Shown here: piece after piece, positions 17,997 to 26,415 of the stretch
Numbering within the stretch: position 1 is the first letter of the stretch
Layout of the letters: each line of letters starts with the position of its first letter
Origin: JAWRCU01 sp033542235
Lineage (GTDB): Bacteria; Pseudomonadota; Alphaproteobacteria; Rhizobiales; Rhizobiaceae
Direction: 5' to 3'
Length of the DNA stretch: 64,000 nt
Assembly: GCF_033542235.1 (NCBI RefSeq)
Contig: NZ_JAWRCU010000003.1
Span: forward strand, 124,001 to 188,000
Notes under the pieces: generated by a model
Told to the model about the DNA's origin: nothing
Database searches by the model: none
Seen by the model: only the letters and a program-made list of their open reading frames with translations
Translations under genes and position numbers: made by a program

Positions 17997-18950
17997 CTAT
18001 TTGAGCAGAGTCGCCGCTCTGATCTCGGACGGCGTCGCTTCGAAGCGCTTCCGAAACGCCCTGTTGAACGACGATAATTCGGAAAAGCCGGCATCGTGGG
18101 CGATAGCGGTGATCGTGCTGGAGCCGGGATCGCGTTCCCTGAGAAGCCGGAAGGCAAGCTCAAGCCTGTGCTCGCGAACGAAATCCGAGAAGGTGGTGCC
18201 GCTACTCTCGAAAAGACGCTGGATGTATCGCGGCGTCACACCCTGGCGTCTCGCGACAGCATCGATGTGAAGGCTTTGATCGGATAGCCGCTCGAGAATG
18301 TCCTTCTGAACGAGCTTCAATCGCGCCTCCGCAATGCTGATCTCGTTGCGCTCGGCACCGCCGCGCACAAATCCATCGAGAACCAGGGCGGTGAGATCAT
18401 ATATATGGCGCGAGGCCATCTCGCTCGCCTTCTCCGTGGTCGGCGGGCTTGAGCGAAGACTGTCGGCATAGCCCGTGAGCAACCTCATGTGGGGGGCCGT
18501 TGCAGGGAGAATGTAGCTCGCTTCCATGTCCACGCGTGGCGCCAGCCTGGCGAGCAGCCGTCGATCCAGCGCCATCACATAGACCGCCTGAGGCTTGCCG
18601 AACCAGAATTCGGAGCAAACGGCTTCGTTCACCAACGTCAGGTCCCCGGCGGCTACTCTGACCGGATCTTTTCCGTCGACTGAGAGCTCGTGGTCCTCGT
18701 TGTGGGTCGCCAGCAGATAGTGCTCGCGCCCGTCCTGGAGCAGGTCGCGTGCGCGCGCCCCATGCACCGGAGAGAACCAGGTCTGGCCGACGGTCAGTTC
18801 CCCGGGAAGCCACATGGCAGCCAGATCGATGCGGACGTCCTCACTGTCGAGATGGCGGAAGCGCAGGCCGCCAATGTAGTGGCCGACAAAATCATGCACG
18901 AAGGACAGCCGCTCACGTTGCGGAATGTCTTCCGTGGATAGTCGTTGCAT
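17997..18950 (-). CDS. AraC family transcriptional regulator
   Basis: About 317 residues from the ATG at 18950 (MQRLSTEDIPQRER...). The N-terminal part (to about 190) matches the cupin-like AraC ligand-binding type 2 domain (FVHDFVGHYIGGL start); the C-terminal 100 residues carry two helix-turn-helix units, with VARRQGVTPRYIQRLFESSG and the DAGFSELSSFNRAFRKRF signature. Upstream in-frame starts at 19013 and 19118 are possible, but a promoter-like element at 19020-19082 would leave only 7 nt of leader for the first and none for the second, so 18950 is preferred. It probably controls itself and the adjacent autotransporter. Confidence 0.85.
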   Translation of the reverse strand: MQRLSTEDIPQRERLSFVHDFVGHYIGGLRFRHLDSEDVRIDLAAMWLPGELTVGQTWFSPVHGARARDLLQDGREHYLLATHNEDHELSVDGKDPVRVAAGDLTLVNEAVCSEFWFGKPQAVYVMALDRRLLARLAPRVDMEASYILPATAPHMRLLTGYADSLRSSPPTTEKASEMASRHIYDLTALVLDGFVRGGAERNEISIAEARLKLVQKDILERLSDQSLHIDAVARRQGVTPRYIQRLFESSGTTFSDFVREHRLELAFRLLRERDPGSSTITAIAHDAGFSELSSFNRAFRKRFEATPSEIRAATLLK

Positions 18951-19019
18951 CGGAACCGGAGTTACGGTCACTTGTCTCGCCCCCGAGCGCTGTTTCGCCC
19001 GTAAAAGTTGCATCCGCAA

Positions 19020-19082
19020 CAATAGGGAGGGCCGAGCGCGATCGTCTCGGCCGAGGATGAACAAGCTTTGCAGGAGACGAAC
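19020..19082 (-). promoter_or_regulatory. Shared 63-bp element, copy 2 (AraC gene promoter)
   Basis: Same architecture as 17834-17896: TCGTCTC at 19042-19048 and GAGACGA at 19074-19080, the same 39-bp span, and on the minus strand GAGACG-N18-TATTGT. It ends about 70 bp before the AraC start at 18950, consistent with autoregulation. Confidence 0.5.
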
Positions 19083-19195
19083 ATTGGCGAAATTTGCATG
19101 TGTCCCATGACACCGCAACTTACGCGCTAACCAGGGACAGGTTCAAGAACGGGCAACCGCATCCCAAATCGCTGCTGTTTGAGCGGTCGGCGAAC

Positions 19196-20305
19196 TCAAT
19201 CCAGAATCGCGCGTATGGCCTCGTCCACAACCTCGTGCAGCCCGCTTGCCTGGAAGGACAGGCGGTTGCCGGAGCCTACATTGCTCGCCATGGCGATCGT
19301 CAGCCCGCTTCCAGGATCGTGCTGCATGACGCAGACATAACCGGGAATGCTGCCCTGATGTCCGTAGAAATCGCGGCCGCCATAGCTGCTCTGGAACAGG
19401 CCGGCTCCGGTCTCGCGCAATCGCGTGCCGGGGAAAGAGACCGGAGCACGCTTGCCGAACATCTCCTCGAACCAGCTTGGCGACACCACTTTGCCGGCAA
19501 ACAGTCCGCCCATGAACGAAACGAGATCGCCCGGCGTCGAGACCATATCCCCGCAGCCATAGGCGCCCGAATAGGGGAACGTGTCGGACGAGTCCTGCAA
19601 CTCCTCCGAGTACGGCAAGACGCCTTCCATGCGCCACATCTCGCCACCCGAGGCGATGTCCATGCCCGCGCCCACTGGCGGCGGCGGGCGATGGTAGTAG
19701 CCCCGTACCAGCCGTTCGCTCGGGAACGCCTCGGTGGCGGGTGACCAGGTGTCGCGCAAGCTCAGCGGCTCCAGCACCGCCTGGCGAACATAGGCACCTA
19801 GCGACACGCCGGTGACCTGCTCGATCAGCAGCCCTGCCAGCACATAGCCGGTATTGTTGTACACGGCCGGGCCGCCCGGAGACTTCTGGCCGCCGGCCTT
19901 GAAGGCGATGTCCACGAGTTCCGATGGCTTCCAGACCCGGCCGGGATCCATCGGTATGTCGTACTCGAATTCCGGTAGCCCGCTGCGGTGATTGACCAAT
20001 TGCCTGACGCCAATTTCTTTCGCGCCCGGCAGGTCGGGGAACCACTGTGCGATGGGCGCACCGAGATCGACCTTGCCGTCCGCGGCAAGACGGACCAGAG
20101 CGGCGGCGACGAATGTCTTCGTGCAGCTGCCGATCTTGAAGAGCCGGTCAGGCGTGACCGGCGTGCCGTCGCGCCGGTCCGCCAGGCCGGCCGTGATGGT
20201 CTCTGTGGGCTGGCCGTCGAGCGCGAAAGCAATCGAGGCTCCTACTGCTCCCTGTGCGATGTAATCCGCAAGCATTCCGTCGATCTTTTCCGGCTTTGAG
20301 CTCAT
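19196..20305 (-). CDS. Serine hydrolase, beta-lactamase/D-aminopeptidase family
   Basis: 369 residues, class C beta-lactamase fold. Catalytic S60-C-T-K63 (SxxK) and Y149-N-N151 (YxN) are present, and YGHQGSIPG near the C terminus replaces the KTG box with HxG, as in D-aminopeptidases and esterases rather than true beta-lactamases. There is no signal peptide, so it acts in the cytoplasm. It follows the peptide-binding protein gene by 11 bp in the same direction, which suggests hydrolysis of an imported peptide, D-amino acid amide or ester. Antibiotic resistance is not implied. Confidence 0.85.
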   Translation of the reverse strand: MSSKPEKIDGMLADYIAQGAVGASIAFALDGQPTETITAGLADRRDGTPVTPDRLFKIGSCTKTFVAAALVRLAADGKVDLGAPIAQWFPDLPGAKEIGVRQLVNHRSGLPEFEYDIPMDPGRVWKPSELVDIAFKAGGQKSPGGPAVYNNTGYVLAGLLIEQVTGVSLGAYVRQAVLEPLSLRDTWSPATEAFPSERLVRGYYHRPPPPVGAGMDIASGGEMWRMEGVLPYSEELQDSSDTFPYSGAYGCGDMVSTPGDLVSFMGGLFAGKVVSPSWFEEMFGKRAPVSFPGTRLRETGAGLFQSSYGGRDFYGHQGSIPGYVCVMQHDPGSGLTIAMASNVGSGNRLSFQASGLHEVVDEAIRAILD

Positions 20306-20316
20306 CGGCTATGGCC

Positions 20317-21912
20317 CTATTCGGCGACGTCGACATTGGCGAAATTCTGCCGGCCGAACGGATCGAGCACGTAGTTCAGCACGCTCTTGCGCACGGGGAT
20401 CGAGACGACGGAATGGGCGATCGGCGCGACGGGCACTTTCTGCTTCACGATTTCCTGAGCCTGGCGATATATCTCGGCGCGCTTGGCAGGATCGGAAGTC
20501 TCGCGACCTTCCTTGAGCAGCTTGTCGAAATCGGCATCGCACCAGCGGGAGCGATTGGAGCCGCCGGCGACGCCTTCGCAGGTCAGCAAATAGCTCAGCA
20601 TGTTGTCGGGATCGCCATTGTCACTGCTGCCGCCGAGCAGGAAGGTGTCATGCTCGCCCGCGGCTGTGCGCTTGAGATACTCGCCCCATTCGAAGCTGAC
20701 GATCTCGGATTTCACCCCGACGGCTGACCAGTCGGCCTGGATCAGCTCGGCCATGCGGCGTGCGTTCGGATTATAGGGCCGCGAGACCGGCATCGCCCAG
20801 AGCGTCACCGAGAGGTCGTCGGCGTGACCGGCTTCGGCCAGCAGCTTCTTCGCGCCTTCGGGATCGTAGTCGATCCCAGCGTCCTTGACGGCGCCAAGCT
20901 GCGCCGGCGGAACCACGCTGCCCGCCACACTGCCGGCACCCTGGTAGACCGCGTCGACGATCGCCTGGCGGTTGATCGCCTTGGCGAGCGCGGCGCGCAC
21001 CCGCGCATCATCAAGCGGCTTGTGCTCGACGTTGAAGCCCAGCACGCCGACGTTCTGCCCCTGGAGCTGGAGCAGGTCGATGTCGGGATCGCCCTTCAGG
21101 TCGGCGATCGCGGACGGCGGCGGCGGCGCAGCGACCTGGCACTCATTGGCCTTGAGCCGCTCCACCCTGACCGTTGGCTCAGGCGTGATGGCGAAAACCA
21201 GCGTGTCGATCTTAGGCGCGCCGCCCCAATAGTCCTTGTTTGCCGTATAGCGGATCTGGCTGTCCAGCATGTATGCTTGCAGCATGAACGGGCCGGTACC
21301 GACCGGCTCGCTGTCGATCAGTTCCGGCGTGCCGGCAGCGACCATTTTCTCGGTCTGCTCCAGTGACATGATAGACATGTAGTCGAGCGCGATACCCGAG
21401 AGGAACGTCACGTTCGGCGCCGTCAGCGTGAAGCGAACGGTGTAGTCGTCGACCTTCTCGATCTTGTCGACCATGGAGCCGAGGCCAAGCGCGTTGAAAT
21501 ACTCGTACGAAGCCTTGCCGAGCTTGTGGTAGGGATTGTTCGCGTCACGCTGGCGATTGAAAGTATAGAGCACGTCGTCAGCGTCGAAGTCCCGCGTCGG
21601 GGTGAAATGCGCGCTGGAATGGAACTTCACGGCGCGGCGCAGATGGAAAGTGTAGACCTTGCCATCCGGCGAGACGTCCCAGCTTTCCGCCAAGGCCGGC
21701 CCGATTTCGGTGGAGCCTGGCTTGAATTCGACCAGACGGTTGAAGATCGTCTTGGCCGCGGCGTCCATAGTCGAGTCCGCGATCCCGATCATCGGCGTGA
21801 AGGTCTCGGGGCTCGCCTCCGAGCAATAGACGAGAGTCTTGGCGCCGGCATGTCCAGCCGCGAACACGGAAGTTGCGAGGACGGCGGCACGCAAGAGGAG
21901 CAGGGACTTCAT
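20317..21912 (-). CDS. Oligopeptide/dipeptide-type ABC substrate-binding protein (family 5)
   Basis: 531 residues with a signal peptide to about residue 24 (AGHAGA). Typical DppA/OppA blocks: VYCSEASPETFTP, IFNRLVEFKPGSTEIGPALAESW, FHLRRAVKFH, and FDADDVLYTFNRQRD near 115. Cys residues at about 29 and 460 could form a disulfide. It is the first gene after a divergent promoter shared with an XRE-cupin regulator; no permeases or ATPases of the Opp/Dpp class are nearby, so it either uses a transporter encoded elsewhere or is an orphan. The following gene encodes a serine hydrolase. Confidence 0.9.
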   Translation of the reverse strand: MKSLLLLRAAVLATSVFAAGHAGAKTLVYCSEASPETFTPMIGIADSTMDAAAKTIFNRLVEFKPGSTEIGPALAESWDVSPDGKVYTFHLRRAVKFHSSAHFTPTRDFDADDVLYTFNRQRDANNPYHKLGKASYEYFNALGLGSMVDKIEKVDDYTVRFTLTAPNVTFLSGIALDYMSIMSLEQTEKMVAAGTPELIDSEPVGTGPFMLQAYMLDSQIRYTANKDYWGGAPKIDTLVFAITPEPTVRVERLKANECQVAAPPPPSAIADLKGDPDIDLLQLQGQNVGVLGFNVEHKPLDDARVRAALAKAINRQAIVDAVYQGAGSVAGSVVPPAQLGAVKDAGIDYDPEGAKKLLAEAGHADDLSVTLWAMPVSRPYNPNARRMAELIQADWSAVGVKSEIVSFEWGEYLKRTAAGEHDTFLLGGSSDNGDPDNMLSYLLTCEGVAGGSNRSRWCDADFDKLLKEGRETSDPAKRAEIYRQAQEIVKQKVPVAPIAHSVVSIPVRKSVLNYVLDPFGRQNFANVDVAE

Positions 21913-21920
21913 CGGGAGCG

Positions 21921-21956
21921 TTTCCTATTCAGCTAGTAGATTTAGCGTATAGGAAA
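21921..21956. promoter_or_regulatory. Inverted repeat operator between peptide-binding and XRE-cupin genes
   Basis: Perfect 8-bp arms TTTCCTAT and ATAGGAAA separated by 20 bp, centred in the 117-bp divergent region. The arms are two helical turns apart or more, which fits a dimeric HTH regulator such as the adjacent XRE-cupin protein. The site begins only 9 bp from the binding-protein start. Confidence 0.5.
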
Positions 21957-22029
21957 AATTCGCTCTGTGCGAAAGTGACCAGCTGCCGGATTCGGTTAGA
22001 ATGGTTGACCGCTCGAGAGGAACCCCGGA

Positions 22030-22659
22030 ATGCACGAACAGCCCAGGCTCGGTGACTGTCTGCGCAGCCTGCGCAGAAAGCACGGCTGGACGTTGCACGA
22101 CGTCAGCAGCGCGACTGGCGTTGCCGTCTCGACCCTGTCCAAGGTCGAGAACGACCAGATGTCGCTCAGCTACGACAAGCTGCTGCAGATCTGCGGCGGA
22201 TTGGGCATTCATGTGACGGAACTGCTGAGTGGCGGCAGCAGCGAACCGCCGCCGCGTACACGCCGTTCGGTTACGGCGCCAGCCAACACGCTGCGCCAAC
22301 TCACGCGCAACTATGACTATCACTACCTTGCCACCGACCTCGTGCACAAACGCATGGTGCCGATACGCGCCTTCGCGCGCGCCCGCAGCCTGGAACAGTT
22401 CGGGCCACTCACTCGCCACGCCGGCGAGGAATTCCTGATCGTGCTGAAGGGCGAAATCGAGCTGCACACGGACCAGTACTCGCCGGTGCGGCTGAAGGCG
22501 GGCGAGAGCGTTTACATCGATTCCACGATGGGCCACGCATATCTTTCTGTCGGCGAGGGCGACGCCGAGATGCTGTGCGTCTGTTCTGGCGAGGAGGCGG
22601 ACATGGAAAAGACGCTACTTGGCCTGAACGAGATCGAGTCGGCCGGAAAGTCTCGCTAG
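22030..22659 (+). CDS. XRE family regulator with C-terminal cupin domain
   Basis: 209 residues. The HTH is at about 8-65 (LGDCLRSLRRKHGWTLHDVSSATGVAVSTLSKVENDQ); the cupin spans about 110-195 with the HAGEEFLIVLKGEIELHTDQ and PVRLKAGESVYID blocks. GAGAGGAA sits eight bases before the ATG. Regulators of this type sense small amino-acid-like or polyamine ligands. It is divergent from the peptide-binding protein gene with an inverted repeat between them, so it likely represses that pair. Its 3' end overlaps the opposite-strand lactonase gene by 4 bp. Confidence 0.88.
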   Translation: MHEQPRLGDCLRSLRRKHGWTLHDVSSATGVAVSTLSKVENDQMSLSYDKLLQICGGLGIHVTELLSGGSSEPPPRTRRSVTAPANTLRQLTRNYDYHYLATDLVHKRMVPIRAFARARSLEQFGPLTRHAGEEFLIVLKGEIELHTDQYSPVRLKAGESVYIDSTMGHAYLSVGEGDAEMLCVCSGEEADMEKTLLGLNEIESAGKSR

Positions 22660-23576
22660 TTCACTGATGGAGCCCGACTGCCGGTGAACGATCTAGATTG
22701 CATGTGATAGATCCGGGCTGCGGTCTCGTGGAATATCGCGTGCAGTTCACTCTCGGAGAACCCGCGGAAGATTTCGAAAAGTCGTTCGAGGTGAGCGTTC
22801 GCCGGAACCACCTTCGCGTCGACCGGGAAATTGGTCCCGAACATCGCCCGGCTCGGCCCGAACAGTTCGACGGCCTGCTCCACGAGGGATGACAGATTGC
22901 GGGGATTCATCTCCGGGTCGATCATTGCCAGCCCGGAAAGTTTTACGAGCACATTCGGGCGCTCGGCCAGCCTCCCAAGTCCACTACGCCATCCTGCCAA
23001 TCCTTCGGCCGAGCGGTTCATCGGGAATCCGAGGTGAGAAACGATGATGGTCGTATCGGGGAAAGTATCAGCCAACGTCGCCGCGTCTGGCATGAGGCGG
23101 GGTGTGACCTGTAGTTCGAAAGAGAACTTATGCTCCCGAAGGTGCGAAAAACCCGCCAACCAGCAGGGATCGACCATGAGATTGTCGCCTGCTTGTAGCG
23201 CAAAGAGCGAGGGGTGGTCTTCGGCGAGCCGCATGCGGATCCCACGCACAAAGCTGAAGCTGCTCTGCCTGTCGAGCACGGCTTGTACGTCGTCAGCGGC
23301 GAGGTCGGCATAGGCTACTGCCGCACTCGGCCAGCCTGTAGCGGTGATGCGCTCCGCCAGCCAGGCTGTCTCACCGCAAGGGTCGCCTCGGTCCCAACCC
23401 GCCTCGACATGCACCGACCCGATAAGATCGAGGGATCGCATGTCGTGCAGATACTCCGACACATCGTAGGACGGGGTGAGTTGTCCCCCGTCGGCCAGGA
23501 GCCAAGGGTAACGCGGGTTCTCGCCCAGGCCCCAGAGATGTTGGTGGCAATCGATAACAGGAATGTGTGGCCGCAT
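22656..23576 (-). CDS. Amidohydrolase family lactonase (fuconolactonase/rhamnonolactonase-like)
   Basis: 306-residue TIM-barrel amidohydrolase of the COG3618 type. VIDCHQHLW gives the H11-x-H13 pair; the later IIVSHLGFP and FGTNFPVD blocks carry the remaining conserved His and Asp positions. Family members open sugar-acid lactones such as L-fuconolactone and L-rhamnono-lactone. Lying in the locus with L-rhamnose mutarotase and L-rhamnonate dehydratase, it probably hydrolyses L-rhamnono-lactone or a relative. It follows the MalK-type ATPase gene, with a short dehydrogenase relic between. Confidence 0.8.
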   Translation of the reverse strand: MRPHIPVIDCHQHLWGLGENPRYPWLLADGGQLTPSYDVSEYLHDMRSLDLIGSVHVEAGWDRGDPCGETAWLAERITATGWPSAAVAYADLAADDVQAVLDRQSSFSFVRGIRMRLAEDHPSLFALQAGDNLMVDPCWLAGFSHLREHKFSFELQVTPRLMPDAATLADTFPDTTIIVSHLGFPMNRSAEGLAGWRSGLGRLAERPNVLVKLSGLAMIDPEMNPRNLSSLVEQAVELFGPSRAMFGTNFPVDAKVVPANAHLERLFEIFRGFSESELHAIFHETAARIYHMQSRSFTGSRAPSVN

Positions 23577-23605
23577 GGCAATTTTTTGTTTTCGACCCCA
23601 CTCGA

Positions 23606-23716
23606 TCAGAAGGTCGCGCGGCTGCTGCTCAGACCGAAGGCGGCACCCGTAGTGAAGGAATTCTCGGCCGTCAGCAGCCAGGCGTGCCTGCCAGGCAGAT
23701 CAAGCTGGTTCTCCAT
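23606..23716 (-). pseudogene. Relic of a short-chain dehydrogenase C terminus
   Basis: A 36-codon frame overlapping the end of the ATPase gene reads WLLTAENSFTTGAAF, which matches the last helix and TGxxL strand of classical short-chain dehydrogenases, but the expected DGG ending is lost in GLSSSRATF. No Rossmann or YxxxK region remains. I infer that an SDR gene stood between lactonase and ATPase and was deleted; in oxidative rhamnose or fucose pathways the first step is done by such an enzyme. Confidence 0.45.
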
Positions 23717-24830
23717 GCGATTCCCCCGCTCCGCTGCCAATGATCTGATCCGGTGAAATGCGCCGACCGGTCTGAGCAAAGACATGCGCCCGGCGCATGT
23801 TCGGCTTTAGTCGGAGGCGTTCCCCTTGCTTCACGACCGCATCTCCCGGCACCCGCACGATTATGGGACGCTCGGAAGCCACCGTGTCGACATGCGCATA
23901 GGTGTCGGTTCCAAGCCGTTCGACAATCGCGACCGGCCCCACCAGCACTTGATTGTCCGCATCGACGGGCGTCAGGTGTTCTGGTCGGATTCCGACCTCC
24001 AGCGCTTCGCCGGGCCGGCCAACCTGCGTCGAAAGTGCAAAGTTGGAACCAGGTGCATTGTCGGGCACGAAAATGCCCGGGTCGGCTTCCGATATTCGGC
24101 CCGGTATGAGATTGATGCGTGGTGAGCCTATGAAGGTCGCCACAAAGCGGTTGGCCGGATTGTGATAGAGCTGGAGCGGTGCTGCCACCTGCTGGATCGT
24201 GCCGCCGTCCAGAACGACGATGCGATCTGACAGTGTCATCGCCTCGGTCTGGTCATGCGTTACATAGATCATCGTCGTGCGCAATGTGGACGCGAGACGC
24301 GCGATTTCCACCCGCATCTCGACACGCAGAGCGGCATCAAGGTTGCTCAACGGCTCGTCGAAGAGAAAGACCTTCGGTTGCCTGGTGATCGCTCGTCCGA
24401 TGGCGACGCGCTGGCGCTGCCCCCCACTTAGTTGGCGCGGATAGCGATCGAGCAGAGGGCCGATGCGCAAGACGTCAGCTACCCCCTCGACCTTCCGGGC
24501 GATTTCCGCCTTCGGAAGTTTCATCAGCTTCAATGCATAGCCCATATTCTGACGCACTGTCATATGCGGATAAAGCGCATAGGACTGGAATACCATGCTA
24601 ACGCCGCGATCCTTGGGGGACAGGTCGTTGGCAATCGCGCCGTCGATCAAGACGCAGCCGGCCGATATCTCCTCGATGCCGCAGATCATCCGCAGCAAGG
24701 TCGACTTGCCGCATCCCGACGGGCCGACGAAGGACATGAACTCGCCGTCCTCGATCGAAAGGTCCAGACTGTCGATAACCGTAAGCTGACCGAAACTCTT
24801 GCTCAGCTTTTCCAGCCGGACGCTTGCCAT
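23700..24830 (-). CDS. Sugar ABC transporter ATPase, MalK/UgpC type
   Basis: 376 residues. Walker A GPSGCGKST at 36-44, Q-loop in VFQSYALYPHM, signature LSGGQRQR at 134-141, Walker B VFLFDEP at 154-160, switch His in YVTHDQTEAM, and a C-terminal TOBE/OB regulatory domain from about 240 with IGSPRINLIPG and VGIRPEHL. It energises the permease pair encoded at 27839-29576 on the other side of the LacI gene. A LacI-type operator lies 43-60 bp upstream of its start. The C-terminal codons overlap the dehydrogenase relic. Confidence 0.9.
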   Translation of the reverse strand: MASVRLEKLSKSFGQLTVIDSLDLSIEDGEFMSFVGPSGCGKSTLLRMICGIEEISAGCVLIDGAIANDLSPKDRGVSMVFQSYALYPHMTVRQNMGYALKLMKLPKAEIARKVEGVADVLRIGPLLDRYPRQLSGGQRQRVAIGRAITRQPKVFLFDEPLSNLDAALRVEMRVEIARLASTLRTTMIYVTHDQTEAMTLSDRIVVLDGGTIQQVAAPLQLYHNPANRFVATFIGSPRINLIPGRISEADPGIFVPDNAPGSNFALSTQVGRPGEALEVGIRPEHLTPVDADNQVLVGPVAIVERLGTDTYAHVDTVASERPIIVRVPGDAVVKQGERLRLKPNMRRAHVFAQTGRRISPDQIIGSGAGESHGEPA

Positions 24831-24872
24831 GATGCTTCCTCCCGACCAGAATGCCAGCGGATCCCGCGAGTT

Positions 24873-24890
24873 TGTTAAAACGTTATCATT
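24873..24890. promoter_or_regulatory. LacI-type operator, copy 1
   Basis: TGTTAAAACGTTATCATT, centred on AACGTT, between the ATPase gene and the 3' end of the LacI gene. It agrees with the copy at 26052-26069 at TGT--AAACG-TAT-A. Position in front of the ATPase gene fits repression by the neighbouring LacI protein. Confidence 0.5.
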
Positions 24891-24893
24891 TTC

Positions 24894-25964
24894 CTAGATT
24901 CTCGCAATGGGCTCTGCCTTTCTTTTCTCGTCCATTGGTCGACATGAGCCGTTGAGCACTACGCTCAACGGGAGGAGCAGCCGGCGCGGCGGACCTTCGA
25001 AACGGCCCTCTATGCGATCCAGCAGCAGGGTGGCAGCCTCCGTCCCAAGAGCCGTCAACTCGCGATCGATCATGGTGATCTTCGGCTCCATCACGGTAGC
25101 AAGCATCCGATGGTCCGCGCCGATAATGGAGATATCCTCGGGTATCCTGAGATTATGCTCCCTCACGGCCTGCAGCACGCCGTAAAGGATCTGATTTCCC
25201 GCCGCCACGATTGCGCTCGGCCTTGTCTCGGAGAACATCTGGCAGGCAGCGCGATAGCCGTATTCGATCGACTGGGCGTCAGGAAAGATGCGTCGTTGCC
25301 CGGGCGTGACGCCGTGGGCAGCCATTTCGTCCCGAAACGCCCTGAGTCGCTCCCGGCCCGGCCGCATGGACTGCGCAGCCGTGATGAACGCGATGTCCCT
25401 ATGCCCAAGGCCCAACAGGTAGCGGATGGCCTCGCGGGTGGCGTCATAGTGGTTGCTCAGCACCGCATCCGCAGGGACATCTATATCGCGATCCACGAGA
25501 ACAAGCGGGCAGTCGACGCCGCGCAGGACCTGGAGCGTCCCGGCATGCTGCTCATTGGCGATCTGCAGCACGATTCCGTCCACCCGGTTGCTGCGAAATT
25601 TCCTCAGTGCCTCCATCTCGATTTCGGAATCGAAATTCGAGCAGGCAAGCATCACGGTGTAGCCCGCCTGCCGCATTTCCCTCTCAACCTGCTGGGCAAT
25701 GATGGCATTCACACCGTTGGTGAAGTCGGGCATGAGGAAGCCGATGATCCGGCTCGAATTCCGTCGCAGGCTCTGCGCTGCCGCGTCCGGATGATAGTTC
25801 AGTTCACGCATCGCTTCGTGAACCCTCTGCCGGCTGGATTCCTTGACCGACGGATGGTTGTTGATCACGCGCGAGACCGTGACCAGGGAAATGCCCGCGG
25901 CGGCGGCGACATCCCGAATGGTCGGCCGTCTGAAATCCTGCTTCGTCCGTTTCGCTCTCGGCAT
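24894..25964 (-). CDS. LacI family transcriptional regulator
   Basis: 356 residues from the ATG at 25964, which has AGGAT six bases upstream; a start at 26021 adds 19 residues without a site. The LacI HTH is at about 14-60 (TIRDVAAAAGISLVTVSRVINNHPSVKESSRQRV), with the hinge helix NYHPDAAAQSLRR, then a type I periplasmic-binding-protein-like sensor domain. It lies between the ATPase operon and the divergent rhaM operon; two similar operators flank it, so it most likely represses both arms of the deoxysugar locus. Confidence 0.9.
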   Translation of the reverse strand: MPRAKRTKQDFRRPTIRDVAAAAGISLVTVSRVINNHPSVKESSRQRVHEAMRELNYHPDAAAQSLRRNSSRIIGFLMPDFTNGVNAIIAQQVEREMRQAGYTVMLACSNFDSEIEMEALRKFRSNRVDGIVLQIANEQHAGTLQVLRGVDCPLVLVDRDIDVPADAVLSNHYDATREAIRYLLGLGHRDIAFITAAQSMRPGRERLRAFRDEMAAHGVTPGQRRIFPDAQSIEYGYRAACQMFSETRPSAIVAAGNQILYGVLQAVREHNLRIPEDISIIGADHRMLATVMEPKITMIDRELTALGTEAATLLLDRIEGRFEGPPRRLLLPLSVVLNGSCRPMDEKRKAEPIARI

Positions 25965-26051
25965 ATTATCCTCGGATCGCTCGCTGGAGGCGCCGGTCGA
26001 ACTCCCCGACGTCGCGAACATTGCCGATTGACACGCCGTCTCGGCTATGAA

Positions 26052-26069
26052 TGTATAAACGATATAAAA
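26052..26069. promoter_or_regulatory. LacI-type operator, copy 2
   Basis: TGTATAAACGATATAAAA lies 17 bp before the rhaM start and about 90 bp upstream of the LacI start, in an unusually AT-rich stretch. It shares TGT--AAACG-TAT-A with the copy before the ATPase gene. Confidence 0.45.
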
Positions 26070-26085
26070 AATAGGGGGAAGGGGC

Positions 26086-26415
26086 TTGCGCTACGCTTGG
26101 ACCATGAGGCTCAAACCCGGATGCGCGGGCGCCTATGTCCAGCTTCATCGCGACATATGGCCGGAGATGAGCGCGACCCTGGATCGGGCGGGGTACCGAA
26201 ACTACACGATCTTCCTTCAGGACGACCTGCTCGTCGGATACTTCGAGTGCGACGACCTTGATGAATTGAAGCAAGTGCTGGCTGCGGACCCGACGGCGGC
26301 GCGCTGGCGAGTCTCTATGGCGGAGCTCGTGGACAACAGACCAGATCCGCGAACAGGGTTTCTCCCCCTCATGACCCCCGTCTTTCACCACGCAGGAGCG
26401 GCAGCTTCCCGATGA
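26086..26415 (+). CDS. rhaM: L-rhamnose mutarotase family protein
   Basis: 109-residue dimeric ferredoxin-like protein of the RhaM/DUF718 family: WTMRLKPG, the YVQLHRDIWPEM block with the catalytic-type His, NYTIFLQDDLLVGYFE, and a final W-R-x-S-M-A-E segment. It would interconvert alpha and beta anomers of L-rhamnose or a related 6-deoxyhexose. The start is TTG at 26086 with AGGGGGAAGGGG upstream. The stop overlaps the start of the L-rhamnonate dehydratase gene by 4 bp, so the two are translationally coupled, which agrees with a rhamnose-like substrate. Confidence 0.85.
   Translation: MRYAWTMRLKPGCAGAYVQLHRDIWPEMSATLDRAGYRNYTIFLQDDLLVGYFECDDLDELKQVLAADPTAARWRVSMAELVDNRPDPRTGFLPLMTPVFHHAGAAASR

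Noticed and set aside
19196..20305. Calling the serine hydrolase a beta-lactamase resistance gene
   Set aside because: No signal peptide and HxG instead of KTG; peptide or ester hydrolase is more likely.
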